32,304 nt of DNA from Spirochaetales bacterium (GTDB lineage: Bacteria; Spirochaetota; Spirochaetia; Treponematales; Treponemataceae), in assembly GCA_003245785.1 (NCBI GenBank), contig QKCE01000223.1:1-32304 (forward strand). Reading direction: 5' to 3'. The notes under the pieces are model-generated. The model did no database searches. It was given only the letters and a program-made list of their open reading frames with translations, and was not told the DNA's origin. Of the stretch, positions 23,465 through 31,970 are shown piece after piece (within the stretch, counting starts at the first letter, position 1; the number at the start of each line of letters is the position of its first letter). The translations under genes and the position numbers were made by a program.

Positions 23465-24913
23465 ATGACACCCAAACGAAGCGACATGATTTCAGTGACC
23501 CTTCCCGGGGACCGGTACACCCCCTTTTCCCTGGCGAAAAAACTGGGGGCCCTCGCCATCCTCGAGTCCGCCTCCTTTTCCCACGGCCGGGAGCGCTACT
23601 CGATCCTCCTCGCCCGGGAAGCCTTCCGGATCCGCCAGGACGACCGCGGCGTGACCTTCACGATCGACGGCGAGGAAAGCGTGTATTCAGGCGGGGACAT
23701 TCTTGCCGCCCTCAAGTCCGTCGCCGCCCAGAACCCCCTCCCGCCGGACGGCATCCCGCTTCCCGCCTCGGGCGTGGGCTTTCTCGGCTACGAGTTCGCC
23801 GCCCGCTGCGACACGATCAGGCTGCGGGCGAATCCCGACGAGATCGGTATTCCCGAGTCGGAGTTCATCGTCGGCCACGTATACCTCGTGTTCGACCATT
23901 TCTCGGACCTCATCCACGTGTTCGCCCTCAACTACGCCGAGCACGAGATCGACCTCGACGGGGCCGTCGCCGACATCAGGAAGCGCATGCACGACCTCGA
24001 TTTCTCCTATCTCGAGCCCCCGGGAAGCGCCTACGAGTCGAAGGTCGTGTCCGACGAAGCCGCTTCGAAGGAAAACTTCGTCGCGGGGGTGAACGCGATC
24101 AAGGACCATATCACCCGGGGCAACCTCCTGCAGGCGGTCATGTCCCGACGCCTTGTGCTCGAGTCCGCCGAGAGCGCCCTCGAGGGCTACCGGCGGCTCC
24201 GTACCAAGAGCCCTTCGCCCTATCTTTTCTACCTCGATTTCGGTTCCTACCACATAATCGGCGCCTCCCCCGAGAGCCTCGTGCGGGTGCGCGATTCCGT
24301 AGCGTCCATCCGGCCCATCGCGGGAACCCGGCGGCGCGGCAAGACGGCGGAGGAAGACGCGGCGCTCAAGGCAGAGCTCCTGGCGGACCCGAAGGAGCGG
24401 GCGGAGCACCTCATGCTCGTGGACCTCGCGCGGAACGACCTGGGCCGGGTGTGCCTGCCCGGCACGGTGCGCCTGACCCGCAACATGGAAGCGGAGCTTT
24501 TCAGCCACGTCATGCACATCGTCTCCGACGTGACCGGCGAGTTGGGCAAGGGCCCCGCCCCGGGCAGCGCGGCGGCCAACGGACCGGGCTCCGCCCCCGA
24601 GGGCATCGACGTGCTCCGCGCGGCCTTTCCCGCGGGCACCGTGTCCGGGGCGCCGAAGATACGGGCGATCGAGATTCTCTCGGGCCTGGAAAAGGCCCGG
24701 CGCGGCTTTTACGCCGGGGCGGTGGGCTACGTCGAGCCCGACGGCGACCTGGACTTCTGCATCGCGATCCGCTGCGCCCTCAGGAAGGGCGACCGCTGGT
24801 ACCTGCAGGCCGGGGCCGGCATAGTCGCCGCCTCCGAGGCCGAGCGGGAATGGGAAGAGACGAACGAAAAGCTTTCGGCCCTGCGCGCCGTGCTCGAAGG
24901 GGGCACCAAATGA
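23465..24913 (+). CDS. trpE: Anthranilate synthase component I
   Basis: TrpE (482 residues) converts chorismate and ammonia or glutamine to anthranilate together with the TrpG domain of the next gene. The N-terminal regulatory region has ILESA (32-36), part of the LLES-type tryptophan feedback site. The chorismate-binding domain shows NLLQAVMSRRL, GASPESLVRV, RPIAGTRRRG, LVDLARNDLGRV, FPAGTVSGAPKIRA and QAGAGIV near the C-terminus. An Ala/Gly/Pro-rich insertion of about 20 residues near 360-378 is unusual. PabB is excluded by the operon context and the feedback motif. The stop codon overlaps the start of trpGD (ATGA), giving translational coupling. Confidence 0.97.
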   Translation: MTPKRSDMISVTLPGDRYTPFSLAKKLGALAILESASFSHGRERYSILLAREAFRIRQDDRGVTFTIDGEESVYSGGDILAALKSVAAQNPLPPDGIPLPASGVGFLGYEFAARCDTIRLRANPDEIGIPESEFIVGHVYLVFDHFSDLIHVFALNYAEHEIDLDGAVADIRKRMHDLDFSYLEPPGSAYESKVVSDEAASKENFVAGVNAIKDHITRGNLLQAVMSRRLVLESAESALEGYRRLRTKSPSPYLFYLDFGSYHIIGASPESLVRVRDSVASIRPIAGTRRRGKTAEEDAALKAELLADPKERAEHLMLVDLARNDLGRVCLPGTVRLTRNMEAELFSHVMHIVSDVTGELGKGPAPGSAAANGPGSAPEGIDVLRAAFPAGTVSGAPKIRAIEILSGLEKARRGFYAGAVGYVEPDGDLDFCIAIRCALRKGDRWYLQAGAGIVAASEAEREWEETNEKLSALRAVLEGGTK

Positions 24914-26502
24914 TAGTCATGATCGACAACTACGACTCGTTTACCTACAACGTCTACCAGCTCCTCGCGCGGCTCACCCCCGAGGAAACCCGGGTAATCC
25001 GGAACGACCAACTGACCCTCGCGGAGCTCGTCGCCCTCAAGCCCTCGCGGCTCGTGGTCTCCCCGGGCCCGGGCCGGCCGGAGGAGGCGGGAATCAGCGT
25101 GGAGGCGATCCGCCACTTCGCCGGAAAAATCCCGGTGCTCGGCATTTGCCTGGGCCACCAGGCCATCGGTTACGCCTTCGGCGCGAAGATCGTCGGGGCG
25201 AAGTTCATCAAGCACGGCATCGCCGAGGAAATCGCCCTGGACGGGAAGGGACTCTTCCGCACCGTCGGGACGAAGGCGACCTTCACCCGATACCACAGCC
25301 TGGTCATCGACGAGTCCACCCTGCCCCCGGAACTCGAGGTGACCGCCCGGGCCGCCGACGGCGACATTATGGGCGTGCGGCACCGGGAATACGAGCTCGA
25401 GGGGGTGCAATTCCACCCCGAATCCATCGCGAGCGAGTCCGGCGAGGCGCTCATCCGGGCCTTCCTCAACTATCGCCGGGAGAATTTCCCCTTCAATGCC
25501 TGCCTTGCCCGGCTGCTCGAGGGCGAGAGCCTGAGCCGGGAGAACGCGGAACTTTTCATGGAAGACCTTACCGAGGGCTCCCTGGACGAGCGGAAAACCA
25601 CCGCCATCCTCACCGCCCTCGCGGCCAAGGGCCCTTCCGCCGAGGAAATAGCGGGCTGCGCCGCGGTTCTGTGCCGTAAGAAAAAACCCATCCCGATATC
25701 GAGCGACCTGACCGACGTGGTCGGCACCGGGGGCGACGGGCTCGGGTCCTTCAACATCAGCTCCATGGCGGCCCTCGTGGCGGCGGCCTGCGGGCTCCCG
25801 GTGGCCAAGCACGGCAACCGTGCCGTTTCCAGCAAGTCCGGCGCCGCGGATTTTTACGAGGCCCTGGGCTTCAAGATCGACAATCCCCCGGAGAAAACCG
25901 CCGCGACCATCGGCTCGACGGGCTTCGGCTTCCTCTTCGCCCCGGTGTACCACAGCGCCATGCGCTTCGCCGCGCCGGTCCGGAAGGTCATGGGCGTCAA
26001 GACGATCATGAACCTCATCGGTCCCCTGTCGAATCCCGCGGGGGCCCGGTACCAGATGATCGGCGTCTATAGCCGCTCGCTCATGCATCCCGTCGCGAGG
26101 GCGGCGGTCATGCTCGGCAGCGAGCGCGTGATGGTCGTCGCGAGCCGGGACGGCCTGGACGAGATTTCGCCCTGCGCCCTTACCGACGTGGTCGAGATGG
26201 ATTCCACCGGCTCGCTCCTCGAGTACACCATCAGCCCCGCCGACTTCGGCATCGAAGGCTGTTCCGTCGAGGAGCTTCTCGGGGGCGACTCCGAGACCAA
26301 CGCGGGCCTCGCCAGGGACCTCCTCGCGGGGACGGGCCGGAAGTCCATACGGGAGGCGGTGGCCCTCAACGCGGGGGCCACGCTGTTCGTCGCCCGGAAG
26401 GTCCCCACCCTCGAGGCGGGTTACCGGGCCGCCCTCGCCGCGATCGGCGACGGTTCCGTCGCGCGGAAGATCGAAGAGGTGCGGGAGGCGACCAATGCCT
26501 GA
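24910..26502 (+). CDS. trpGD: TrpGD fusion: anthranilate synthase glutamine amidotransferase and phosphoribosyltransferase
   Basis: This is a 530-residue bifunctional enzyme. The TrpG amidotransferase (1 to about 190) has DNYDSFTYN, SPGPGRP, the catalytic Cys80 in GICLGHQ, and the His169/Glu171 pair in QFHPES. The TrpD phosphoribosyltransferase (about 197-530) has VGTGGDG (271-277), FNISSMAA, KHGNRAVSSKSGAADFYEALG and NLIGPLSNPAGA, the signatures for PRPP and anthranilate binding. The same G-D fusion is found in E. coli. The ATG at 24910 overlaps the trpE stop, and a much longer open frame upstream is non-coding shadow of trpE. The 3' end overlaps trpCF by 8 bases. Confidence 0.97.
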   Translation: MIVMIDNYDSFTYNVYQLLARLTPEETRVIRNDQLTLAELVALKPSRLVVSPGPGRPEEAGISVEAIRHFAGKIPVLGICLGHQAIGYAFGAKIVGAKFIKHGIAEEIALDGKGLFRTVGTKATFTRYHSLVIDESTLPPELEVTARAADGDIMGVRHREYELEGVQFHPESIASESGEALIRAFLNYRRENFPFNACLARLLEGESLSRENAELFMEDLTEGSLDERKTTAILTALAAKGPSAEEIAGCAAVLCRKKKPIPISSDLTDVVGTGGDGLGSFNISSMAALVAAACGLPVAKHGNRAVSSKSGAADFYEALGFKIDNPPEKTAATIGSTGFGFLFAPVYHSAMRFAAPVRKVMGVKTIMNLIGPLSNPAGARYQMIGVYSRSLMHPVARAAVMLGSERVMVVASRDGLDEISPCALTDVVEMDSTGSLLEYTISPADFGIEGCSVEELLGGDSETNAGLARDLLAGTGRKSIREAVALNAGATLFVARKVPTLEAGYRAALAAIGDGSVARKIEEVREATNA

Positions 26503-28045
26503 CATCCTCGACGAGATCGTCGCGAGGAGAAGGGAAGATTACGCGCGGCTCGGACCGACCTTCGGGGTCGACGTTCCCGCCCATCGGTCCCGGGCCCTCG
26601 TGCCGTTTCTCGCGGAGAGCGGGGCCATTCTCGAGATCAAGCGCGCCTCGCCCTCCAAGGGAGACATCGCGCCGGACCTCGACCCCGTCGGCCTCGCGGC
26701 GAAATACCGGGCGGCGGGGGCGAAAAACGTCTCGGTGCTCACCGAGTCCCGCTATTTCAAGGGTTCCCTCGCGGACCTCGTGGCGGTCGGCCGCGCCCAC
26801 CCCGACCTATCCCTTCTCCGCAAGGACTTCATCCTCTACGAGGACGAGATTGAGGTGGCCTGGCGGGCAGGGGCCGACGCGGTGCTCCTCATCGCGCGGA
26901 TCCTGGAGCTCCCGGCCCTCCTCAAGCTCGCGGCCGCGGTGCGCGCCCGGGGCATGACGGCCTTTATCGAGGTGCGGGAGGAAGGGGACGTGGAAAAGCT
27001 GAACCAGGCCCTTCGGGCGGGTCCCGTCCTCGCGGGGGTGAACTCCCGCGACCTGGCGACCTTCCGGATCGATCCCCTGGTGCCCGCCATCATGCGCTCG
27101 CGCCTCCGCTGCCGCTGCGTCTTCGAGTCGGGCACCGCGACGCCCGAGGCGGCGCGTTTCGCCCGGCGGCTCGGTTTCGAGGGCATCCTGATCGGGGAAG
27201 CGGCGGCGAAAAACCCGGAAGCGGCGGGCGTCCTCGTGGGCGCCTTCGCGGGGGCTTTCCCGGACTGGAACGGCCACTTCTGGCGGGAAATGGGGCGGAG
27301 AATCGCGGAGCGAAGCCGGGCGGCCTCCGCTTCGGGCGGCGGGACGGCGATGCGGCCCCTCGTGAAGGTGTGCGGCCTTACCAGGGCGGAAGACGCCCTT
27401 TTGGCCGCGGAACTCGGTGCGGACCTTCTCGGCTTCGTGTTCGCCGAAAGCCCGCGAAAGGCGGACCGCGCCCGGGTAATAGAGGCCGCGACGGCCCTCA
27501 ACGTCCGCTATGACCGGGAAGCGGCGGCCCGGCGGCCCCTTCTCGTGGCCGTGGTGACCGGCGCGGACGAAAACGACCCCGCGGTGCGCGACGCCTTTTC
27601 CCTCGTCCGTGAGGGTATCCTGGACGGGGTTCAGTTTCACGGGGAAGGGGGCTGGGCCGAGCTGGAGCGGGTAGAGGCCGCGGGCTGCGGCTCCGGCATG
27701 GGCCATTACGCGGCGGTGCGGCTCGGGAGCGAGGAGGACCTCGCGCTCCTGGACGACCTCGTGGCCCACGGAGAGCCCCGGGTCCTCGTGGACGCCCGGG
27801 TCCAGGGCGTCGCCGGAGGGACCGGGAAGGCCGTCCCGGAGGGGCTCGTAAAAAAGGTCGCCGATCGGACGGGTCTCTGGCTCGCCGGCGGGCTCGGCCC
27901 CGGGAACGTCGCGGAAGCGATCGGGAAATTCTCGCCGGAGCTCGTGGACGCGTCGAGCGCCCTCGAGGCGTCGCCCGGGATAAAGGACGGGGCGCTTTTG
28001 CGGGCGTTTTTCGAGGCGGTTCGCGGCGGAACGGCCGGGGCTTGA
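26495..28045 (+). CDS. trpCF: TrpCF fusion: indole-3-glycerol-phosphate synthase and phosphoribosylanthranilate isomerase
   Basis: This is a 516-residue bifunctional enzyme. The TrpC barrel (1 to about 255) carries EIKRASPSKG (47-56, Lys49), LLRKDFI with general acid Lys110, FIEVREE with general base Glu159, Asn183 in GVNSRDL and Glu211 in ESG. After a linker rich in Ala, Ser and Gly (about 270-285), the TrpF barrel (about 286-516) has KVCGLTR with catalytic Cys293, VQFHGEG, Asp433 in LVDAR, and AGGLGPGNV. It catalyses two consecutive steps, from phosphoribosylanthranilate to indoleglycerol phosphate. The domain order is that of E. coli. An internal ATG at 27350 (Met286) precedes the TrpF part, but the frame is continuous. 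Confidence 0.96.
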   Translation: MPDILDEIVARRREDYARLGPTFGVDVPAHRSRALVPFLAESGAILEIKRASPSKGDIAPDLDPVGLAAKYRAAGAKNVSVLTESRYFKGSLADLVAVGRAHPDLSLLRKDFILYEDEIEVAWRAGADAVLLIARILELPALLKLAAAVRARGMTAFIEVREEGDVEKLNQALRAGPVLAGVNSRDLATFRIDPLVPAIMRSRLRCRCVFESGTATPEAARFARRLGFEGILIGEAAAKNPEAAGVLVGAFAGAFPDWNGHFWREMGRRIAERSRAASASGGGTAMRPLVKVCGLTRAEDALLAAELGADLLGFVFAESPRKADRARVIEAATALNVRYDREAAARRPLLVAVVTGADENDPAVRDAFSLVREGILDGVQFHGEGGWAELERVEAAGCGSGMGHYAAVRLGSEEDLALLDDLVAHGEPRVLVDARVQGVAGGTGKAVPEGLVKKVADRTGLWLAGGLGPGNVAEAIGKFSPELVDASSALEASPGIKDGALLRAFFEAVRGGTAGA

Positions 28046-28068
28046 GAAAAAGGAATAAGGAAAAATCG

Positions 28069-29328
28069 ATGGAAACGACTGGATATTTCGACCGGTTCGG
28101 CGGGCGGTACGTCGCCGAGGTTTTGAGAAGGCCCCTGGAGGAACTGGGAATCGCCTTCGCCGAGGCGACGGGCGACCGGGCCTTCATGGAGCTCCTGGAA
28201 GGGCTCCGGCGCGATTTCATCGGCCGGCCGACCCCTCTCCTCTTCGCCGAAAACGCCTCCCGGGAGCTTGGTGGCGCGCGAATCTACGTGAAAATGGAAG
28301 GACTCGCCCACACGGGGGCCCACAAGATAAACAACGCGATAGGCCAGGCCCTCCTCGCGAAGCGAATGGGCAAGACGCGCATCATCGCCGAAACCGGGGC
28401 GGGCCAGCACGGCCTCGCCACCGCCTCGGCCTGCGCGCGGCTCGGCCTGGAGTGCACGGTGTACATGGGCGAGGTCGACGTGAGGCGGCAGCAGCCGAAC
28501 GTCGCGGCCATGGAGCTCTACGGCGCGAAGGTGGTACCGGTGACCTCGGGTTCCCGGACTCTCAAGGACGCGATCAACGAGGCCATGCGCGATTGGGCGG
28601 CGAGCTTCGCGGACACCCATTACCTCATCGGCTCGGCCCTGGGGCCCGCGCCCTTCCCGGACATGGTGAGGGAATTCCAGTCGGTCATCGGGTCGGAAAC
28701 CCGCGAACAGATCGCCGAGCGCGGGCTATCCGTGGAAGCCCTCGTCGCCTGCGTGGGCGGCGGTTCCAACGCCATCGGCTTCTTCTCGCCCTTCATCGAC
28801 GCGGCCTCTCCCCGGCTCATCGGCGCGGAGGCGGGCGGAATAGGCCCGGGCCCGGGGGAAAACGCCGCCCGCATGACCGGGACCGCTGCGAGCGACGGCA
28901 TAATCCACGGCTACAAGAGCCGGTTCCTCACCGACGAAGACGGCCAGGTCGCCGAGACCCGGTCCATCTCGGCGGGACTCGACTATCCGGGCATAGGGCC
29001 CCAGCTTGCGGCCCTCGGGGAGTCGGGCCGCATCGAATTCACCGCGGTGCGCGACCGGGAGGCCCTGGAGGCCCTGCGCTTTTTCGCCCGGACCGAGGGG
29101 GTAATCTTCGCCCTCGAGAGCGCCCACGCGGGAGCCGCCGCCATGGCCCTCGCGCCCACCCTGCCCAAGGACCGCGCGATCGTCGTGAACATGTCGGGAC
29201 GGGGGGACAAGGACATCTTCATCACCTCTCCCGTATTCCGGCCGGCGGACTGGACCGGCTTCCTCCGGGCCGAGCTCGCCCGGCTCGAATCGGGCGAGGA
29301 AATCCACGTATTCGGAGGCCGAGAATGA
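28069..29328 (+). CDS. trpB: Tryptophan synthase beta chain
   Basis: This 419-residue PLP enzyme joins indole and serine into tryptophan. It shows GRPTPLLFA, the PLP-binding HTGAHKINN with Lys86, ETGAGQHG with the catalytic Glu, VDVRRQQPNV, the phosphate-binding GGGSNA and the tail motif NMSGRGDKD. These mark the standard TrpB1 type that pairs with TrpA. The ATG at 28069 is preferred over an in-frame TTG at 28042 because AAGGA lies about 8 bases before it and the protein then begins at the usual GYFDRFGGRYV. It overlaps trpA by an ATGA junction. Confidence 0.97.
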   Translation: METTGYFDRFGGRYVAEVLRRPLEELGIAFAEATGDRAFMELLEGLRRDFIGRPTPLLFAENASRELGGARIYVKMEGLAHTGAHKINNAIGQALLAKRMGKTRIIAETGAGQHGLATASACARLGLECTVYMGEVDVRRQQPNVAAMELYGAKVVPVTSGSRTLKDAINEAMRDWAASFADTHYLIGSALGPAPFPDMVREFQSVIGSETREQIAERGLSVEALVACVGGGSNAIGFFSPFIDAASPRLIGAEAGGIGPGPGENAARMTGTAASDGIIHGYKSRFLTDEDGQVAETRSISAGLDYPGIGPQLAALGESGRIEFTAVRDREALEALRFFARTEGVIFALESAHAGAAAMALAPTLPKDRAIVVNMSGRGDKDIFITSPVFRPADWTGFLRAELARLESGEEIHVFGGRE

Positions 29329-30125
29329 CCCTTCCAAACCGAGCGCCCGTCCGGGTAATGGCCCATCTCGTCGCGGGCTATCCCGACGACTCCCTCGCCC
29401 TCGCCGCCGCCGACGGCCTCGCCGCGGGAGGCGTTTCAGCCTTCGAGGTCCAGCTGCCCTTCAGCGACCCGAGCGCCGACGGCGTCGCGATCCAGACCGC
29501 CTGCGCCGAGGTCCTTTCGCGGGGCTACCGCGTCGCCCGGGGACTCGCCTTCGTCGGCGAACTGAAAGCCCGGTACCCGGAAATTCCGGCCTTTATCATG
29601 ACCTACGCGAACCTCGCCTGGAAGGCGGGAATCGAGCGCTTCGCGGACCTCGCCGCGAAATCGGGGGCGAAGGGTCTCATCGTTCCCGACCTGCCCTTCG
29701 ATTCCGACGAGGGCCTCGCCGCGGCTTGCGCCGCCCGGGGACTCGTCTCGGTTCCGGTGGCCGCCCCTTCCATGACCCCGGATCGTATCGCCGCCCTGGC
29801 CGCCCTGGACCGGCCCCTGGTCTACGCCGCCCTCCGGGCGGGAATCACCGGGAGCGAAACCCGTATCGACGCGGAGACCCTCGCGTTTCTCGCATCCCTC
29901 GAAGGAAGCGCCGGGACAGGGGACGCCGGGCAGGAATCCCGGGTCCTGGGAGGCTTCGGGATCCGGAACGGGGAACAGGCCTCCCGGCTCGCCCCGCGCG
30001 TGCACGCCGTCGTGGCAGGCTCGGTTTTCGTGGAACTTATCCGGGGCGCGGCCCCATCGGGCGCCGACGCGGTACGGGAAGCGGTCCGGAAAAAGGCGGC
30101 GGAACTATCCGGTTTTGGACAATAG
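29325..30125 (+). CDS. trpA: Tryptophan synthase alpha chain
   Basis: This 266-residue TIM barrel cleaves indoleglycerol phosphate to indole, which is channelled to TrpB. Catalytic Glu41 (FEVQLPFSDP) and Asp52 (SADG) are in place, as are the GLIVPDLP strand, the YAALRAGITGS loop that closes the site, and the phosphate-binding GGFGI. The segment reads EVQLPFSDPSADG where E. coli has ELGIPFSDPLADG. GGAGG precedes the ATG by 6 bases, and the start overlaps the trpB stop. No terminator follows; the last codons of trpA contain the promoter of the next gene. Confidence 0.96.
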   Translation: MTLPNRAPVRVMAHLVAGYPDDSLALAAADGLAAGGVSAFEVQLPFSDPSADGVAIQTACAEVLSRGYRVARGLAFVGELKARYPEIPAFIMTYANLAWKAGIERFADLAAKSGAKGLIVPDLPFDSDEGLAAACAARGLVSVPVAAPSMTPDRIAALAALDRPLVYAALRAGITGSETRIDAETLAFLASLEGSAGTGDAGQESRVLGGFGIRNGEQASRLAPRVHAVVAGSVFVELIRGAAPSGADAVREAVRKKAAELSGFGQ

Positions 30126-30144
30126 GCGCGTATCCGGTTATACT
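30116..30144 (+). promoter_or_regulatory. Promoter of the hybrid kinase, inside the end of trpA
   Basis: TGGACA (30116-30121) and TATACT (30139-30144) are 17 bases apart, each matching consensus at 5 of 6 positions. The -35 lies within the last codons of trpA. The predicted leader is about 17 bases, so the kinase can be expressed apart from the trp operon. Confidence 0.7.
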
Positions 30145-30167
30145 GAGGGAACGGAAACGACCCCAAA

Positions 30168-31958
30168 ATGGATAGAACAAAACATTCGCGCGTCGGCCTC
30201 GTGATCCTGGTCACGGCCGTCCTGGCCCTGGTCATCGCCCAGGCGCTTTTCCTCTGGCTTCTCTTCGGCGCCGGCCGCTACGTCTGCGTCGCGGAGGACT
30301 TCTTCCCGTCCCTGGGGGGAGTTCCCCTCGGCGTGTACGGCATCGGCGCGGTGGGCTTCCTGCTCTTTCCGTGCGTAGTCGGCATGGCCGTCCATTTCAT
30401 GCTGATGCGCCGGCGCTTCGACGAGGAATCCGGGGCCAGCGAGAATTTCCACAGCATCGCCACCGAGATGTTCTCCCGGCTCGATACGGGCGTCATCGTC
30501 CTCGACCGGGACTATCGCGTGCTCATGCGCAACCCGGCGAGCGAGCGCATTCTCGAGCTCTCGCCGGGTACCATCGCCCCCGGCACGGTGTGGAGCTCCT
30601 TCGTGAACCCCGTACTCGTCCCGGTGGCGGAGCGCCTGGCGGACTCCCTCGACCGAAGCGTGCCCTTTTCCAGGGAATTCCGGGTATTCCTGCCGAGCGG
30701 CGTGCGCTGCGTGCGCCTGGAGCTCAACTCCTTCGAAGCCCCCCTTTCGGGACTCCTTTACGCCCTAATCATCGTCGACAACACGAGGGAAGACGAGATA
30801 AAGCAGAAGCTGGTGCAGCAGCTCGAGGAAACCCACCGGCACGCCGTAGCGAAGGACAACTTCTTCGCGAACATGAGCCACGAGATCCGCACGCCGATCA
30901 ACGCGATCCTGGGCATGACCTACTTCGCGAAAAGCTTCGCCAAGGAACCGAAGGCGATCGAGTATATAGAAAAGATCGAGAACGCCTCGGATATCCTCCT
31001 CGGGATCGTGAACGACATCCTGGACTTTTCGAAGATGCAGGAGCACAAGTTTTCGCTCAATCCCGAGACCTTCAACCTTTACGGGATGCGGAAGGTCCTC
31101 CTGGACCTTTTCGCGGACAAGGCGAAACAGAAGGGCCTCGACCTCGCCATAGACATCGGCTGCCCCGAGGAATTCTACGTGTTCGCCGACCAGTTCCGGC
31201 TCACCCAGATCTTCATGAACCTCCTGAGCAACTCGATCAAGTTCACCGACGAGGGACAGGTGCACGTGAGCGCGAACGTGGAGCTCGTGACCAACGAGGT
31301 CATCCTGCGGTGCGCGGTCCGGGATACGGGCTGCGGCCTCGACGAGGACGAAATTTCGCGCCTCTTCACGGATTTCGAGCAGTTCGGCAAGGTACTCGTG
31401 AAAAACCAGGAGGGAACCGGCCTCGGCCTCGCGATCACCAAGCGGCTCGTGGAGCTCATGAACGGCGTGATCTGGGTGGACAGCACCCCGGGCAAGGGCT
31501 CGATCTTTCATTTCGTCGTGGTGCTCAAGCGTTCCGGCGCGAAGGGCCCAGTCCCCGTCGACGCCTCTCTGCCCCACGTGGAACTGCGAACCCGGCGCGT
31601 CCTCGTGGTGGAGGACAACGAGATAAACGCGGAGATCGCCGGGACGCTCCTCGCGGAGAGCGGCTGCACCGTCGAGTACGCCTCGGACGGCGTGGAAGCC
31701 GTGGAAATGTGCCGCGACCGGGAACCCGACTATTTCGACCTCGTGCTCATGGACATACACATGCCGCGCATGGACGGCTACCAGGCCGCCCGGATCATCA
31801 AGGAAGAGCTGGGCGTTTCCTGCCCGATCCTGGCGGTTACCGCGACGAGCGACAATACGGACCAACTCGAGAAAAACCGCGACGTGATCGCCAATTATCT
31901 CCTGAAACCCTATACCCCCGGCGTCTTCAAGGCCATTTTCGGCAAGGGCGGACGCTGA
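30168..31958 (+). CDS. Hybrid sensor histidine kinase (membrane, PAS, HisKA, HATPase, receiver)
   Basis: This is a 596-residue kinase. Two membrane helices (about 8-34 and 52-80) enclose a short outside loop with Cys40. A PAS-like domain (about 95-205) leads to a HisKA domain with His238 in FFANMSHEIRTPINAILGM, an HATPase domain with NLLSNSIKF (351-359), DTGCGL (386-391) and GTGLGLAI (416-423), and a C-terminal receiver with EDNEIN (482-487), Asp529 in LMDIHMP and Lys580. No DNA-binding output is present, so the signal probably passes to a phosphotransfer protein or another regulator. The membrane hairpin loosely resembles the first hairpin of VKOR proteins. An acyl-CoA thioesterase gene follows after 12 bases. 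Confidence 0.93.
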   Translation: MDRTKHSRVGLVILVTAVLALVIAQALFLWLLFGAGRYVCVAEDFFPSLGGVPLGVYGIGAVGFLLFPCVVGMAVHFMLMRRRFDEESGASENFHSIATEMFSRLDTGVIVLDRDYRVLMRNPASERILELSPGTIAPGTVWSSFVNPVLVPVAERLADSLDRSVPFSREFRVFLPSGVRCVRLELNSFEAPLSGLLYALIIVDNTREDEIKQKLVQQLEETHRHAVAKDNFFANMSHEIRTPINAILGMTYFAKSFAKEPKAIEYIEKIENASDILLGIVNDILDFSKMQEHKFSLNPETFNLYGMRKVLLDLFADKAKQKGLDLAIDIGCPEEFYVFADQFRLTQIFMNLLSNSIKFTDEGQVHVSANVELVTNEVILRCAVRDTGCGLDEDEISRLFTDFEQFGKVLVKNQEGTGLGLAITKRLVELMNGVIWVDSTPGKGSIFHFVVVLKRSGAKGPVPVDASLPHVELRTRRVLVVEDNEINAEIAGTLLAESGCTVEYASDGVEAVEMCRDREPDYFDLVLMDIHMPRMDGYQAARIIKEELGVSCPILAVTATSDNTDQLEKNRDVIANYLLKPYTPGVFKAIFGKGGR

Positions 31959-31970
31959 TCGGAGAGCGTT

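Noticed and set aside
27350-28045. Separate trpF gene starting at the internal ATG
   Set aside because: The frame is continuous with trpC through a linker and no ribosome site precedes the internal ATG, so a fusion is the simpler reading.
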